This document shows, piece after piece, positions 24,011-33,168 of a stretch of 64,000 bases of DNA (positions within the stretch are counted from its first letter, which is position 1; the number at the start of each line of letters is the position of its first letter). A model generated the notes under the pieces. The model was not told the DNA's origin and made no database searches. It worked only from the letters and a program-made list of their open reading frames with translations. The translations under genes and the position numbers were made by a program. The stretch comes from Gordonia liuliyuniae (GTDB lineage: Bacteria > Actinomycetota > Actinomycetes > Mycobacteriales > Mycobacteriaceae). The stretch lies in assembly GCF_021739025.1 (NCBI RefSeq), contig NZ_JAKKOT010000001.1, forward strand, positions 1-64,000, given 5' to 3'.

Positions 24011-24711
24011 GCACGCTCGAGTCGGGGCAGATCGGCGGCGAGCTCGGTCGCCGAGCACTCGAACGCGATGCTGCCGTGGACGAGAACCACAGCCCGATCA
24101 GCGGCCTCCAACGCGAGGCGCACGTGCTGTTCCACCAGGATCATCGCTGTGCCCTGCTCCCGTGCGACACTGCGCAGGACCGGCAGGATCGACTCAACGA
24201 TCACCGGCGCCAACCCCATGCTGAGTTCGTCGATCAGCAATGCCTTCGGCTGCTGCAGCAGCGCCCGGGAGATCGCGAGCATCTGCTGTTCACCACCGGA
24301 GACCTGCCCGGCGTCCACTTTCATCCGCTTGGCCAACGCCGGGAACCACTCCAGCGCCTGGTCCAGTCGCGCTCGGACTTCCGAGCGCCGAGCCGAGCCA
24401 ACCGCCAGACGGAGATTCTTCTCGCAACTCAGGCCGCGAAACAACGCCCGGTCATCTGGTACCAGCACAAGCCCGCCACGCACCGCTGCCCGAGGGTCGC
24501 CCGAGCGGACGGCGACGCCGTCCACGACCACCCGGCCGTCGAGACGCGGCAGGAGGCCCGCGAAGGTCTCCAGCAGCGTCGTCTTGCCTGCGCCGTTGGG
24601 GCCGAGCAGTGCGACGATCTCGCCGGGCTCCACCGCCAGGTCGACGCCGCGGACCACGGGGCTGTCGGAGCGGTATCCGGCGTCGAGGGCTAGTGCTTCC
24701 AGCACACTCAT
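23983..24711 (-). CDS. Branched-chain-type ABC importer ATPase (LivF-like)
   Basis: A 242-residue ATP-binding protein of the LivF type. Walker A is LLGPNGAGKTTLLE, the Q-loop region is VLVPDDRALFRGLSC, the signature is VSGGEQQMLAISRAL, Walker B is ALLIDELSMGLAPV and the H-loop is ILVEQHVRLA. Its ATG overlaps the stop of the 917-residue fusion (ATGA, 24708-24711). With the fused permease/ATPase and the binding protein it forms a complete hydrophobic-acid uptake system next to steroid genes. Confidence 0.9.
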   Translation of the reverse strand: MSVLEALALDAGYRSDSPVVRGVDLAVEPGEIVALLGPNGAGKTTLLETFAGLLPRLDGRVVVDGVAVRSGDPRAAVRGGLVLVPDDRALFRGLSCEKNLRLAVGSARRSEVRARLDQALEWFPALAKRMKVDAGQVSGGEQQMLAISRALLQQPKALLIDELSMGLAPVIVESILPVLRSVAREQGTAMILVEQHVRLALEAADRAVVLVHGSIAFECSATELAADLPRLERAYLGESAAV

Positions 24712-27461
24712 GCCTCCACCTCCTCACTGTTGTCGATGTTCTCTCTGGTGACGGGGGTTCCGAGATAGGCGGCGATGACCTCGGTGTCCGCGCGGATCTC
24801 ATCCGGAGTGCCGACGGCGATCAACCGGCCGAGGTCGAGCACGATCACCCGGTCGCACACCGACAGCACCAAGTCCATGTCGTGATCGATCAGCAGCATG
24901 GTGGTGCCGCTGCGACGCGCGGCGCCGAGTCGCTCGCCGAGCCACCGGCTCTCCGACGAATCGAGGCCGGCAGCGGGCTCGTCGAGCAGCGCAACGCGGG
25001 GCTTCCCCGCCAGTACACGCGCCACCGACACCAGCTGCCGCTGCCCCTGCGACAGGTCCGCCGCGGCGACGGTCGCCAGGTGCCCGACGTCGAGGAGCCG
25101 TAGGACCCGGCGGACGGTGGCCGGAGCGTCATGGTCGTCGCGTCGCACTCCGACGGTGACGTTCTCGGCGACCGTCAGCTCGTCGTACAGCTCGATGTCC
25201 TGGAAAGTGCGGCCCAGACCGGCGCGCGACCGCCGGTGGGGCGGGAGTCCAGCCAGGCCGGTGCCGCCGAGTGCGATAGTGCCGACGGACGGCGCGAAGC
25301 CGCTGATCGCGTCGACCAAAGTGGTCTTACCCGCACCGTTGGGCCCGATGAGGCCGACGATCTCGCCGGGCTGCAGGTCGAAACTCACGTCGTCGACGGC
25401 CACCACCGGGCCGTAGTGGACCGAGACGCCCGCGACGGTGAGCGCGGGGCCGACCGTATCGCCGATGGCCGTCGGCCCGCTCGACTCCGCGTCCTCCGGC
25501 CCGTCAGACTCAGCCTCGTCCGTGTCGAGGGCCTTCGGCGGTCGACGCAGGAATGCCGGGAGTGGCACCCGTTGAAGCTGACCGACGATTCCGTCCGGGT
25601 TCGCGACGATGGTCACCACCAGTAGGATTCCGCTGATCAACAGGTAGTAGTCACCGATGTCGAGTACATACGACATCACCGCGCCGGGCGCCAGCACCCC
25701 GGCCAGCAGCGCCCCGGAGACCGAGGTGACGCCGGCGATGTAGAAGACCACGAACAGGCCGATGCCGGAGAAGACACGGTAAGTGTCCGCCGTGGCGAGC
25801 GTCTGCTGGTAGGCGAGCAGGGCGCCGCCGAGACCGGCCAGGAAGGAGGCGATGGCGAAGGCGAGCAGTTTGGTGGCACCGACGTTGATTCCCGAAGCTG
25901 CGGCCGAGCGCTCGTTGGCGCGGACCGCGAGCATCGACGCGCCCAGCCGACTGCGACGCAGCCACGCGACGCTGAGCGCACACAGGACGAGTACCGCCAG
26001 ACAGAGCAGACCGAAGGCGATGCGCGGATACCCCTCGCCGCGGCCGATGCCCAGATCGAGCCCGAACAGCGTCGGTTCGCCCACCGGCGCACCCTGCAGG
26101 CCGCCGTTGAAGCTGGGGTTGCGGAACCAGAAGGCCTCCAGGAAGACGGCGAGGGCCAGCGTGGCGACCATCAGTGGGAGGCCGCGCACGCGCAGTGCGG
26201 GGAGGCCGACCACCACGCCGATCACCATCGCGGCCAGAGCGGCCAGCAACGGTGCGACCGGAAACGGCAGATCCACCGTGGTGGACAAGCGCGACAGTGA
26301 GTAGGCCGCTGCCCCGGCTAGCGACAACTGCGCAAGCGAGACCTGTCCGGCGTAGCCGGTGACGACCACCTGCGAGAGCGCGATGACACCGTAGATCAGG
26401 CTCATCACCACAGCCAGTCGCATGCTGCCCGAGGTGCCGAAGAGCGCACCGACCGCGATGACCACACCGACCGCGGTGCCGATCACCAGGTGGTTCGGCC
26501 GCGGCGAACGGCCCAGGTCCCGTCGGGCGAGGACGCCGCGCCCGGGCAACCGCTGCCCGCGCACCAAGAGGAAGACGATGATCAACAGCAGCGGCACAGC
26601 TTCGGCGACGCCCGCGTCGGGGAACCACTCGTAGGTGACCTGCAGTTTGGTGGTCTCCGCCTGCAGCATGCCGATCAGCAGGCCCGCGGCCACGGTCAAG
26701 CCGATACTGGAGAAGTTGCCGACGAGCGCGGCGGCCAGCGCGGGCACGATGAACATCGTGTACGCGACGGGGTTGAGCGGAACCATCGGCGCGATCAGAA
26801 CGCCGCCGATACCGGCGGTAGCCGATGACAGTGCCCAGTTGGCGACGGCGATCCGGTCCGGCGAGAGCCCGGTGACCAACGCGCCCCGCTCTGATTCGGC
26901 CGCTGCCTCGGTGGCGATACCGAAGCGCGTGTAACGCAGGACGAGCGCGGCCAGGACCGCGAGGCCGACGATCACTGCCGCGAGCCAGAAGTTGGCGGTG
27001 GGCACAGACACGTCGCCCACGTGAATGTTCTCGCTGGGGAAGATCCGTCCCACCGTCGGCGAGTCGGCGCCGACGCGCAGGGCCAGTAGCGCCTGCAGCA
27101 CCAGCATCACGCCGATCGCCGCGACCGCTTTGGCCAGCGCGGGGGCGGCACGCAGCGGCCGGAAGACGATCAGGTAGAGCACCACCCCGAGCAATGAGGC
27201 CACGAGCACCGCGACGAGCATCGCAGGCAGCACCGACCACTTGCCTCCCAGGTCGACGGTGGTCGGGAAGCCCGGTATCGGATTCAGGAGTTCGCCCTGC
27301 CGCAAGTAGGCGTACGTGTAGGCGGCGTAGAGGGCGATGGCACCGGTCGCGAAGTTGACGACGCCGGAGCTCTTATAGGTCATCACCAGTGCGAGGCCGA
27401 GCGCGGCGAACACCGCGCCGTTACCGAGGCCGAGAGTGAAGAAGGCCAAGTGATCAATCAT
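24708..27461 (-). CDS. Triple fusion LivH-LivM-LivG (two permeases and one ATPase)
   Basis: A 917-residue protein joining three normally separate subunits. Residues 1 to about 295 are a LivH-type permease (GLGNGAVFAALGLALVMTYK, VVNFATGAIAL). About 320-620 are a LivM-type permease (VVTGYAGQVSLAQLSLAGAA, MLAVRANERSAAASGINV). An acidic linker rich in Glu, Asp and Ser (about 625-655) leads to a LivG-type ATPase: Walker A LIGPNGAGKTTLV, signature DLSQGQRQLVSVARVL, Walker B VALLDEPAAGLD. All domains keep their motifs and the frame is open throughout, so the fusion looks functional. LivM-LivG fusions occur elsewhere; the triple form is less common. Confidence 0.9.
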   Translation of the reverse strand: MIDHLAFFTLGLGNGAVFAALGLALVMTYKSSGVVNFATGAIALYAAYTYAYLRQGELLNPIPGFPTTVDLGGKWSVLPAMLVAVLVASLLGVVLYLIVFRPLRAAPALAKAVAAIGVMLVLQALLALRVGADSPTVGRIFPSENIHVGDVSVPTANFWLAAVIVGLAVLAALVLRYTRFGIATEAAAESERGALVTGLSPDRIAVANWALSSATAGIGGVLIAPMVPLNPVAYTMFIVPALAAALVGNFSSIGLTVAAGLLIGMLQAETTKLQVTYEWFPDAGVAEAVPLLLIIVFLLVRGQRLPGRGVLARRDLGRSPRPNHLVIGTAVGVVIAVGALFGTSGSMRLAVVMSLIYGVIALSQVVVTGYAGQVSLAQLSLAGAAAYSLSRLSTTVDLPFPVAPLLAALAAMVIGVVVGLPALRVRGLPLMVATLALAVFLEAFWFRNPSFNGGLQGAPVGEPTLFGLDLGIGRGEGYPRIAFGLLCLAVLVLCALSVAWLRRSRLGASMLAVRANERSAAASGINVGATKLLAFAIASFLAGLGGALLAYQQTLATADTYRVFSGIGLFVVFYIAGVTSVSGALLAGVLAPGAVMSYVLDIGDYYLLISGILLVVTIVANPDGIVGQLQRVPLPAFLRRPPKALDTDEAESDGPEDAESSGPTAIGDTVGPALTVAGVSVHYGPVVAVDDVSFDLQPGEIVGLIGPNGAGKTTLVDAISGFAPSVGTIALGGTGLAGLPPHRRSRAGLGRTFQDIELYDELTVAENVTVGVRRDDHDAPATVRRVLRLLDVGHLATVAAADLSQGQRQLVSVARVLAGKPRVALLDEPAAGLDSSESRWLGERLGAARRSGTTMLLIDHDMDLVLSVCDRVIVLDLGRLIAVGTPDEIRADTEVIAAYLGTPVTRENIDNSEEVEA

Positions 27462-27500
27462 GAGTGCCGTTCAGTGTGTGTGCCGATGCGGGCGTACCGG

Positions 27501-27544
27501 CCAACGTTCGCCGGGCCGCGTGGGTGCGACCCGGCGAACGTTGG
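27501..27544 (-). terminator. Hairpin between binding-protein and permease genes
   Basis: CCAACGTTCGCCGGG (27501-27515) and CCCGGCGAACGTTGG (27530-27544) form a perfect 15-bp stem. It lies 10 bases after the substrate-binding-protein stop and 40 bases before the permease fusion start. It likely attenuates read-through or stabilises the upstream mRNA, giving more binding protein than membrane complex. Confidence 0.85.
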
Positions 27545-27553
27545 CAGGAGTGA

Positions 27554-28792
27554 CTACTTGTTGACGACGACGGTGTCGGTGAACTTCAGGTCGTCACCGA
27601 CGGTGCTGACGAGCATCGCCTTGCTGCACAGCGACGGCAGCTGCGGCATCGCCTTGCCGTTGCAGGTGAAGGTCAGGCCCGGCGCGGCCGGGACCGGCAC
27701 GTCAGTGGCCGACTTCAGTGCAGCCTTCATCTGTTCGGGACCCACACCGCCTGCAGGCAGCGAACCGCCGACTTCGGCGACCGCCATGACGACCTGGTAG
27801 CCCAGATACCCCAGGCCCTGAGGATCGGTGTCGGGGGCGTACTCGGCCATGACGCTGCGGTACAGGGTCACCGACTCGTCATCGGAGGTCAGGTTGACCG
27901 TGGTGAAGGCCTTAGCGCCGGACAATGCCTCCTCGCCCACCGCCTCGACCACCGGCTGATCCAGGCAGCTGGCGATCAGGTACTTCTGCACGTCCGGGGC
28001 TGCACTCTCGAGCGCCTTGATGCCCTGGATGCACTGGCGGGTGTCACCGAGGATGGTCACCGCGTCAGGATTGTCGGCGAGACCGGCTGCGATCTGCGGC
28101 GTCGGGTCGGCGGTGGAGGTCGGGATGGTGATGACCTTGAGTTCGACGCCGGCCCGCGCGAACATCGGCTCGCCCAGTGCCTTGACCGACGCCGCCGCAT
28201 CGCCTGTGTCACCGATCAGAACGGTGACCTTCTTCAACCCGTCCTTGGCTGCGGTGGCGGCTTCGGCGGCCAGCACCCCGACAATGCCGCCGGAGATCAT
28301 GAACGCATCCGGACTCACCATCTCAGCCTGCGAGACCGGAGCCTGCGCGATGTAGGGGATGCCCGCGCCCGAAATGATCGGGAGCATCACCGCGCCCTGA
28401 GCGCCGAGCGGGGTCACGACGGCGGCGACCTTCTTCTCGACCATCTCGTTCGCGCACTTGGTAGCGGTGGCGGGCTCCTCGTGCTGCTTGCAGACCACCA
28501 ACTCCAGCTTGTGGCCGCCGATTCCGCCGCCGTTCGCGTTCACATACTGGGCCGCTGCCTCGGCGCCCTCGCGAACGCTCGGGACGGTCACCTGGCCGCC
28601 TTCGGGGGCGATGAAGCCGATCTTGATGGTGTCGCCGGTGGCCGGATCGTCGGCGAGTGTCGTGGTGGGGCCTGCGGACGACGATTCGTCGTCTGACGAA
28701 CAAGCGGTCAGTCCACCCAAGAGCAGTGCGGCGGCAGCGCCGACAGCCAAGGTGGACCGGACGGCCCGTCTGATATCGATGGATGCATTCAC
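27554..28792 (-). CDS. Substrate-binding lipoprotein of Liv-type ABC importer
   Basis: A 412-residue type I periplasmic-binding protein (Peripla_BP_6/LivK family). The N-terminal lipoprotein signal ends in the lipobox LGGLTAC, followed by a Ser/Thr/Asp-rich tether. Ligand-domain landmarks include KIGFIAPEGGQVTVPSVREG and VVCKQHEEPATATKCANEMV. The start is GTG 28792, with AAGGGA about seven bases upstream. It is the first gene of the importer operon. The ligand is not shown by sequence. Neighbouring fadD genes argue for a carboxylic acid, perhaps a steroid fragment, rather than an amino acid. Confidence 0.9.
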   Translation of the reverse strand: MNASIDIRRAVRSTLAVGAAAALLLGGLTACSSDDESSSAGPTTTLADDPATGDTIKIGFIAPEGGQVTVPSVREGAEAAAQYVNANGGGIGGHKLELVVCKQHEEPATATKCANEMVEKKVAAVVTPLGAQGAVMLPIISGAGIPYIAQAPVSQAEMVSPDAFMISGGIVGVLAAEAATAAKDGLKKVTVLIGDTGDAAASVKALGEPMFARAGVELKVITIPTSTADPTPQIAAGLADNPDAVTILGDTRQCIQGIKALESAAPDVQKYLIASCLDQPVVEAVGEEALSGAKAFTTVNLTSDDESVTLYRSVMAEYAPDTDPQGLGYLGYQVVMAVAEVGGSLPAGGVGPEQMKAALKSATDVPVPAAPGLTFTCNGKAMPQLPSLCSKAMLVSTVGDDLKFTDTVVVNK

Positions 28793-28876
28793 TGCGCGGT
28801 CCCTTCGGTCGATGAGGTTCCGCGAACTGTAACGAATTCTGGTTGTCGGAAACGCAAAACCGTCAGATCAGTCGTC

Positions 28877-28899
28877 GAAACGCGCTCAACTGGCGTTTC
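28877..28899. other. Hairpin between HNH gene and importer operon
   Basis: GAAACGC (28877-28883) and GCGTTTC (28893-28899) pair around 9 bases, 18 bases downstream of the HNH gene stop and 85 bases upstream of the importer operon. It could be a weak terminator or an operator. Confidence 0.35.
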
Positions 28900-28916
28900 A
28901 ACCGCGATTCCGACCC

Positions 28917-30425
28917 TCAGAACGGCGGCGGGCCCGCCGAATCGAGCTCGGCCGACTTCGCTGCGGCCGCGCAGGCCGCGATGTAGCGGCGGCGGGAGCG
29001 GATCCGCATCCGGTACGCATGCTTCGCCTTCGTTCGCGATCGGCCGCGCGTCGGCTGGCCGACGTCGTCGACCACGCCCGGCGCGACGGGCTCGCCGTGT
29101 CGGCACGGCACAAGCCCGAGGTCGGGCAGTAACCAGTGGTTTCGGGCACGCGAGCGCACGGTGTAACCGGTCGGCGTGGTGACTTCGGTCCAGATGACGC
29201 CGTTGGCATCGATGATCTGGTCGTCGATCCAGCCGCCGGCGAAGGTCTTGACGAGGTGGTGGTAGCGACACTTCGGGTTCAGGTTGCACGGGCACGTGGC
29301 CCCGCCCGCGGCGGGAGCGTCGTGGTTGTACTCGGTCACGTGGTCGAGGTCGCAGCGCCACGCAGAACGGTCGCAGCCGGGTTCCGAGCAGGTGCCGAAG
29401 ACAGCACGCATCGCCACATCGCACGTGGCCGTCGGCCGGTACGGATTCCCGGCCTGCGCGGCGCCGTCGGCGAGGCCCGCGATGTCGAGCGGCCGCAGTC
29501 TCGCATCGGTTCTGGCGGCGATCTCCCGCACGTGATGCGGATCGATCACGCCGAACCCGTCGAGCCAGCCGGCCTTGTCGGCGTCGCCGTCGACAGTTGC
29601 GGCGTCGGCGACCACGTGCACGACGATCTTGGCGAACTCGGCGGCGATCTCGTCGTCCGAGGCAGTCACCGGGCAGCCCGGTTCACCGCAGTCGCATACG
29701 AACGGGCGGCCAGTCAGCAGTGCGACGGCGGCGTCATGACGTCGCACACCGCACGACCGAGAGTCGTTCTCGCACACCCGCCCGGCGACCGCCCTCACGC
29801 TCGCGTCGATCATCGCGGCATCCTCGGGAGTCGTGGCGATGGTGACGTCCGACCCGTCCACGTCGTGGGAGACGGTCACGCCCTTACCGCGAGCCGTACG
29901 GCGCTCGCGCAGGCCGTCCGGATCGATCTCGGCGACCATCCGACGCGATACGCCTTCGGCGTCACCGCGCGAGACGCCGCCGAGTTCGGCGAGTTCGGAT
30001 GCGGTCGCGGCGTCGACGGCGGCAATCAGTTCGGCGTCTTCCACGCCGGTCGCCTCCAAGACGACGGCACCGAATGCGGCGACACTGATGACGCCATCGC
30101 GCATGAGACGAGCGACCTTCGAGAGGCGTTCGACTGCTTCGACGGCGAGGCTGACCTGACGATCTGCGGTCGAAGCCGCGACGCACAGCGCGGCGGCCAC
30201 CTCACGCGAGACACTGGCGAACACGTCGACCACGCGGCGGTCCGCGGCGTCGACCGCGACACCCTCCGCGTCGGCTGCGGCGACGAGCATCGCGTAGATT
30301 GCCTGGAAACGCAGGAACGCGAGGTAGCCCTCACCTGCGCGCAGCGCGTTGAGCTTCGCCCCCCCGGCCTCGCCGCCTGCCCCGACCGAATCGAGGTCGA
30401 GCGCCGACCACGAACTGTTCGACAT
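28917..30425 (-). CDS. DUF222/13E12-repeat-family protein with HNH nuclease domain
   Basis: A 502-residue member of the DUF222/13E12 family, which is expanded in Mycobacteriales. The N-terminal half is the helical DUF222 domain (KLNALRAGEGYLAFLRFQAI, LSKVARLMRDGVISVAAFGA). The C-terminal part is an HNH nuclease with zinc-binding cysteines: CSEPGCDRSAWRCDLDHVTE, YNHD, then CNLNPKCRYHHLVKT. The biological role is unknown; the family is often near mobile DNA but is not itself a transposase. I choose ATG 30425, with AAGGGG at good spacing, over the ATG and GTG just upstream. Confidence 0.88.
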   Translation of the reverse strand: MSNSSWSALDLDSVGAGGEAGGAKLNALRAGEGYLAFLRFQAIYAMLVAAADAEGVAVDAADRRVVDVFASVSREVAAALCVAASTADRQVSLAVEAVERLSKVARLMRDGVISVAAFGAVVLEATGVEDAELIAAVDAATASELAELGGVSRGDAEGVSRRMVAEIDPDGLRERRTARGKGVTVSHDVDGSDVTIATTPEDAAMIDASVRAVAGRVCENDSRSCGVRRHDAAVALLTGRPFVCDCGEPGCPVTASDDEIAAEFAKIVVHVVADAATVDGDADKAGWLDGFGVIDPHHVREIAARTDARLRPLDIAGLADGAAQAGNPYRPTATCDVAMRAVFGTCSEPGCDRSAWRCDLDHVTEYNHDAPAAGGATCPCNLNPKCRYHHLVKTFAGGWIDDQIIDANGVIWTEVTTPTGYTVRSRARNHWLLPDLGLVPCRHGEPVAPGVVDDVGQPTRGRSRTKAKHAYRMRIRSRRRYIAACAAAAKSAELDSAGPPPF

Positions 30426-30526
30426 GGTCATCACCCCTTCACTACGCGTCTCGAACTGTTGTTCTAATTGTAGCGCGTGAGTGTGATCTATTCAATAGTG
30501 TATTCGAACTTTGTTCGAATTGGTCA

Positions 30527-32092
30527 CTACTGCCGTCGAAGGACGAACCTCTGCACCTTGCCGCTCGGCGTCTTCGGCAGCGCGTCCATGAAGTGGACGG
30601 TGCGCGGGTACGCATGCTTCGAGTACTCGTCGCGGACGAGCGCCTGCAGTTCTGACGCGAGAGCGTCGTCGCCGACGAAGCCCGTGTTCAACACGACGAA
30701 CGCTTCCACCACCTCGCCGCGGATCCCTTCCGGGTCTGGTCGTCCGACCACGGCGACCTCGGCCACCGACGCGTGCGTCACGAGGACGCTCTCCACATCG
30801 AACGGCCCGATGCGGTAGCCGGCGGCGAGGATCACATCGTCGTCGCGCGCGGTGAACGAGAAGTAGCCTTCGTCGTCGGACTTTCCGGTGTCAGCAGTCA
30901 GGTACCAGGCGCCGTCGCCGGTGAACCGCTCGGCGGTCTTCTCGGGGGCGGCGTCGTAGCCGGTGAACCACAGCGCCGGACTGGCTTTCACGTCGAGCGC
31001 GATCTGTCCGTCGACGATGCCCGCGGTGTATCCGGGCATCGCCTGGCCCATCGAGCCCGGTTTCAACGGCATCGCGACGTCGGCGTTCCAGTGATTCCCG
31101 ATCACCATGCCGATCTCGGTCTGCCCGTAGTGGTCGCGGACCTCGCACCCGAGATGCGCACGACCGAAGTCGACGATGTCGGGGGTCAACGGCTCGCCAG
31201 CCGACGACGCTCGACGCAGCCGCACGCCCGTCATGTCCGCGTGCGCCCGCAACGAACGGTAGATCGTCGGCGCCCCGGCGAAGTTGGTGACGCCGAACTC
31301 GTTGAGGACCGAGACCGTCGACTGAGGCGTGAACCCGGCGTTGAGCAATAGGCTGGTGCGGCCGGTGGCCAGCGGCGTGATCAGCGCGTAGTAGAGCCCG
31401 TACGCCCACCCCGGGTCGGCCGCGTTCCAGAACACGTCGTCGGCGGCGACGTCGAGCGAGAAGTGTTGGTACGCCTGGAATGACGCTAGCGCTCGAAGTG
31501 GGACAGGGACGCCCTTCGGCTTGCCCGTGGTGCCGCTCGTGTAGAGCTGCACGAACACTCCGTCGCCGCCGACCGCCGCGTCATCTGTCGACGGTTCGGC
31601 CGTCTGCGACTCGGCGACGAGGTCGTCGACGTCGAGCACGGTCACCGCGTCGATCGGGTCGACCTTCTCGCGCTGCGACGCATCGGTCACCACGACCCGC
31701 GCGCCCGAGCCTTCCACTCGCAATGCGATCGCACCGGTCGCGAACGCGGTGAACAGGGGCACGTGCACGGCGCCGATCCGCCACAGCGCGACGAGCGCCA
31801 CGATCAGGGCGCGACGTTTGCCGAGCAGCACCGGCACGCGGTCACCGGCCGCGACTCCGCTCGCGGCGAGGACCGTCGCCATGCGACGCGACTCGTCGGC
31901 GAGGTCGCCGTAGGTGAAGGCCGCTGACGTGAGATCCGGCTCGACCAGGGTGAATGCGACCGAGTCCGGGTCGTGTCGGTCGCACAGCAGATTCGCCGCG
32001 CTCGCGTCCGACGCGCCGTAGACCTCCAGCCAATCGGCAACCTGCCGTGCCGGATCCTCTCGTGCTGGGTCCCCGTGTGCTGGGTCGTTCAT
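30527..32092 (-). CDS. AMP-forming acyl-CoA ligase (acetyl-CoA-synthetase-like)
   Basis: A 521-residue ANL ligase with P-loop VQLYTSGTTGKPKGVPV, A5 RDHYGQTEIGM, then YLTADTGKSDDEGYFSFTAR, DDVILAAGYRIGPFDVES and the catalytic Lys in LPKTPSGKVQRFVLR. The DPGWAYGLYYAL segment is typical of short- and medium-chain acyl-CoA synthetases. The start is ATG 32092, with GGAGG upstream; the longer frame would run into the divergent regulator gene. Only 37 bases separate it from the GAF-LuxR gene at 32130, which probably controls it. Confidence 0.87.
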   Translation of the reverse strand: MNDPAHGDPAREDPARQVADWLEVYGASDASAANLLCDRHDPDSVAFTLVEPDLTSAAFTYGDLADESRRMATVLAASGVAAGDRVPVLLGKRRALIVALVALWRIGAVHVPLFTAFATGAIALRVEGSGARVVVTDASQREKVDPIDAVTVLDVDDLVAESQTAEPSTDDAAVGGDGVFVQLYTSGTTGKPKGVPVPLRALASFQAYQHFSLDVAADDVFWNAADPGWAYGLYYALITPLATGRTSLLLNAGFTPQSTVSVLNEFGVTNFAGAPTIYRSLRAHADMTGVRLRRASSAGEPLTPDIVDFGRAHLGCEVRDHYGQTEIGMVIGNHWNADVAMPLKPGSMGQAMPGYTAGIVDGQIALDVKASPALWFTGYDAAPEKTAERFTGDGAWYLTADTGKSDDEGYFSFTARDDDVILAAGYRIGPFDVESVLVTHASVAEVAVVGRPDPEGIRGEVVEAFVVLNTGFVGDDALASELQALVRDEYSKHAYPRTVHFMDALPKTPSGKVQRFVLRRQ

Positions 32093-32129
32093 GCCCGTCC
32101 TCCACGTTCTCGATGTGCGTGATGACACA

Positions 32130-32999
32130 ATGATGGATGTGACCGTCGACACCGACAACCCTCAGAAGAGGGGTGTGCCAGCAGACGAGCTGTCGCGCCG
32201 TCTGCGCGGCCCGCTCGCTCGGCTCCGACGACACACCGGCGCGAGTCTCGCGTTCGCCGGACGCGTACTGCCCGGCAATGCTCCACGCATCGAGCTGTTC
32301 TCCTTCGACGGCGACCTCGTCGGGCCGCTGCGCGGCGCGAACCTCGACCCAGGCCACGGCCTCGGCGGTCGCGTGGTCGGTCGTGCTCGCGCGGAAGCCA
32401 TCGGCGACTATGTGCGGTCACCGCTCATCACCCACACCTACGACGAGATCATCCGCGCCGAATCGCTTCGAGCGATCGTCGCGGCGCCGATCATCGTGGG
32501 CCGCAAGCAGGTCGGTGTCCTGTACGCCGCGCGGCGCACCGCGCAGGAACAGCTCGGCTCGTCGCTCGACGCCGTCGTCGACGAAGCGCGCGCGGTGGAA
32601 CAGCAGTTGGCGGTCGCAGACGTCCTGTCGACGCTGCGCACCGACGACGACGAACGCGATCTCTCGGCCTGGCGGACGCGGGTCAACGACTCGTACGCCC
32701 AATTGCGCGCACTCGCGGACTCGGTGGACGACGAGTCGATGCGCGCACGTGTGCTCGAGATCGCCGCGGGCCTCGCGCTCGACGCCCCAGAGGACGAGCC
32801 GACCGTGCGTCTCACCCTGCGTGAACAGGACGTCCTCGCCCTGCTCGGCGCAGGCCTGCCGAATCGCGCGATCGCCGAACACCTCGGCATCGGCGTCTAC
32901 ACGGTGAAGGACTACGTGAAGGCACTGATGACGAAGCTCGACGCGACGTCACGTTTCGAAGCGGTCGTCAACGCGCGCCGGACCCGGCTCATCCCCTGA
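32130..32999 (+). CDS. GAF-domain LuxR-type transcriptional regulator
   Basis: A 289-residue regulator. The central part is GAF-like (GHGLGGRVVGRARAEAIGDY, LRAIVAAPIIVGRKQVGVLY), and the C-terminal 60 residues are a LuxR-type helix-turn-helix (LTLREQDVLALLGAGLPNRA, IAEHLGIGVYTVKDYVKALM). Such proteins sense small ligands, often an acyl-CoA or aromatic compound, and control an adjacent catabolic gene; here that would be the divergent acyl-CoA ligase. I choose the ATG at 32130. The next ATG three bases on is equally possible, and no clear ribosome-binding site is seen. Confidence 0.82.
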   Translation: MMDVTVDTDNPQKRGVPADELSRRLRGPLARLRRHTGASLAFAGRVLPGNAPRIELFSFDGDLVGPLRGANLDPGHGLGGRVVGRARAEAIGDYVRSPLITHTYDEIIRAESLRAIVAAPIIVGRKQVGVLYAARRTAQEQLGSSLDAVVDEARAVEQQLAVADVLSTLRTDDDERDLSAWRTRVNDSYAQLRALADSVDDESMRARVLEIAAGLALDAPEDEPTVRLTLREQDVLALLGAGLPNRAIAEHLGIGVYTVKDYVKALMTKLDATSRFEAVVNARRTRLIP

Positions 33000-33168
33000 T
33001 CTCGGCCCCGACGCTTCCTCCGTCTGTCATCTGTATGAACGACACCCACCTAACGTGGCACGCCCTGGATCTCGACGTACCCAGTAGCGGTCGACGTTGG
33101 CAACCCAAACGCATAGGCGCAGATCGCGGACGGCCGCTTCCGCAAGCCTGCGAGAGGACGTGTTCATC

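Noticed and set aside
24708..27461. Triple Liv fusion as an assembly artefact
   Set aside because: The frame is open for 917 codons, linker segments are plausible and GC-rich codon use is uniform; an artefact would need two compensated errors. A resequencing check is still worthwhile.
28917..30425. DUF222/HNH gene as a homing endonuclease or transposon gene
   Set aside because: No intron, intein, inverted repeats or split host gene around it; the family is a common stand-alone paralogue group in Mycobacteriales.
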